DNA of 5,523 bases from JAKBCQ01 sp021807585 (lineage in GTDB: Bacteria; Planctomycetota; Planctomycetia; Isosphaerales; Isosphaeraceae). Positions 5,405 through 5,523 of the stretch are shown here, in pieces. Below the pieces are notes generated by a model, which was not told where the DNA came from, made no database searches, and was given only the letters and a program-made list of their open reading frames with translations. Within the stretch, counting starts at the first letter, position 1. Each line of letters starts with the position of its first letter. A program made the position numbers and the translations under genes. The stretch covers positions 1-5,523 of the forward strand of contig DAHWFG010000023.1 of NCBI GenBank assembly GCA_027325115.1, written 5' to 3'.

Positions 5405-5438
5405 TCTCTTGATCAAACAATCGAGATGTCAAAGAGCG
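5402..5438. repeat. Second hairpin abutting the long hairpin, with a boxA-like minus strand
   Basis: CGCTCT (5402-5407) pairs with AGAGCG (5433-5438) and, after a bulged C, TTGA (5409-5412) pairs with TCAA (5429-5432): ten base pairs with a 16-base loop. It shares bases 5402-5404 with the neighbouring hairpin, so the two compete at the junction. On the minus strand the right arm reads GCTCTTTGACA, close to the rRNA antiterminator boxA (GCTCTTTAACA). Confidence 0.5.
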
Positions 5439-5523
5439 TCCCGGTCCGATCTCACGGTCGCCCGGGCTCTTGCGCTACGCCGATTCAACCCGCGATTTCG
5501 GCCGCCATCGGATTGTGATCCAG

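Larger units (their letters stand above)
4655..5523. other. About 870 bp without a convincing protein gene, upstream of csrA
   Basis: No reading frame here has a good start, ribosome site and recognisable product. A minus-strand frame (TTG 4910, or ATG 4847, to TAG 4641) overlaps csrA by 14 bases but has weak start signals. A plus-strand frame 4824-5048 and a TTG-started plus frame 5255-5518 have neither plausible starts nor protein-like sequence. What the stretch does hold is a sigma70-like minus-strand promoter, a minus-strand terminator, inverted repeats at 4727-4738 (GCGTG/CACGC) and 5110-5135, a heptamer direct repeat at 5187-5203, an AT-rich patch at about 5251-5290, and two adjacent long hairpins at 5341-5438. 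Confidence 0.6.

Noticed and set aside
5255..5518. 87-residue plus-strand frame starting at TTG
   Set aside because: There is no ribosome site, the composition is Arg/Pro/Ser-rich, and it runs straight through both hairpins.
5515..5523. CTGGATCAC at the right edge on the minus strand, as at the 16S rRNA 3' end
   Set aside because: The following bases are AATCC and not the invariant CTCCTT, so this is not a functional 16S end; a nine-base match is not enough.

Overview
The window looks like a high-GC bacterial chromosome segment, most probably from a planctomycete. This is an inference from gene content: a DUF1080 (3-keto-disaccharide hydrolase family) secreted protein, a glycine-rich protein with LTxxQ-like helical segments, a CBS-domain site-2 protease, CsrA, and a small protein of a type I associate with planctomycetes. 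No rRNA, tRNA, CRISPR array, insertion sequence or phage gene was found.

Left part, plus strand. Positions 1-1419 are the 3' part of a gene for a very glycine-rich, probably exported protein; its start lies outside the window. It ends at a textbook intrinsic terminator (1477-1525). After about 260 bp without a convincing gene comes a 242-residue DUF1080 protein with a signal peptide (1789-2517). It converges with the next gene across a 149-bp interval full of hairpins.

Middle part, minus strand, read right to left: csrA (4654-4436), an M50 site-2 protease with two CBS domains (4291-3155), and a small histidine-rich protein of unknown function (3026-2667). Each has a clear Shine-Dalgarno sequence. 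The gaps of 144 and 128 bp suggest three loosely linked genes rather than a tight operon.

Right part, 4655-5523. About 870 bp hold no protein gene I would defend, but there is clear regulatory structure. On the minus strand a good sigma70-type promoter (5093-5064) is followed about 80 nt later by a hairpin and T-tract (5017-4977). This would be either a short RNA or an attenuator in a long csrA leader, and it carries a 26-codon reading frame that runs through the terminator. Further right, 5341-5438 can form two adjacent long hairpins of unknown role, with a boxA-like sequence on the minus strand.

The genes do not form an obvious pathway. The most interesting unexplained element is the promoter, short transcript and terminator upstream of csrA, followed by the structured block at 5341-5438.
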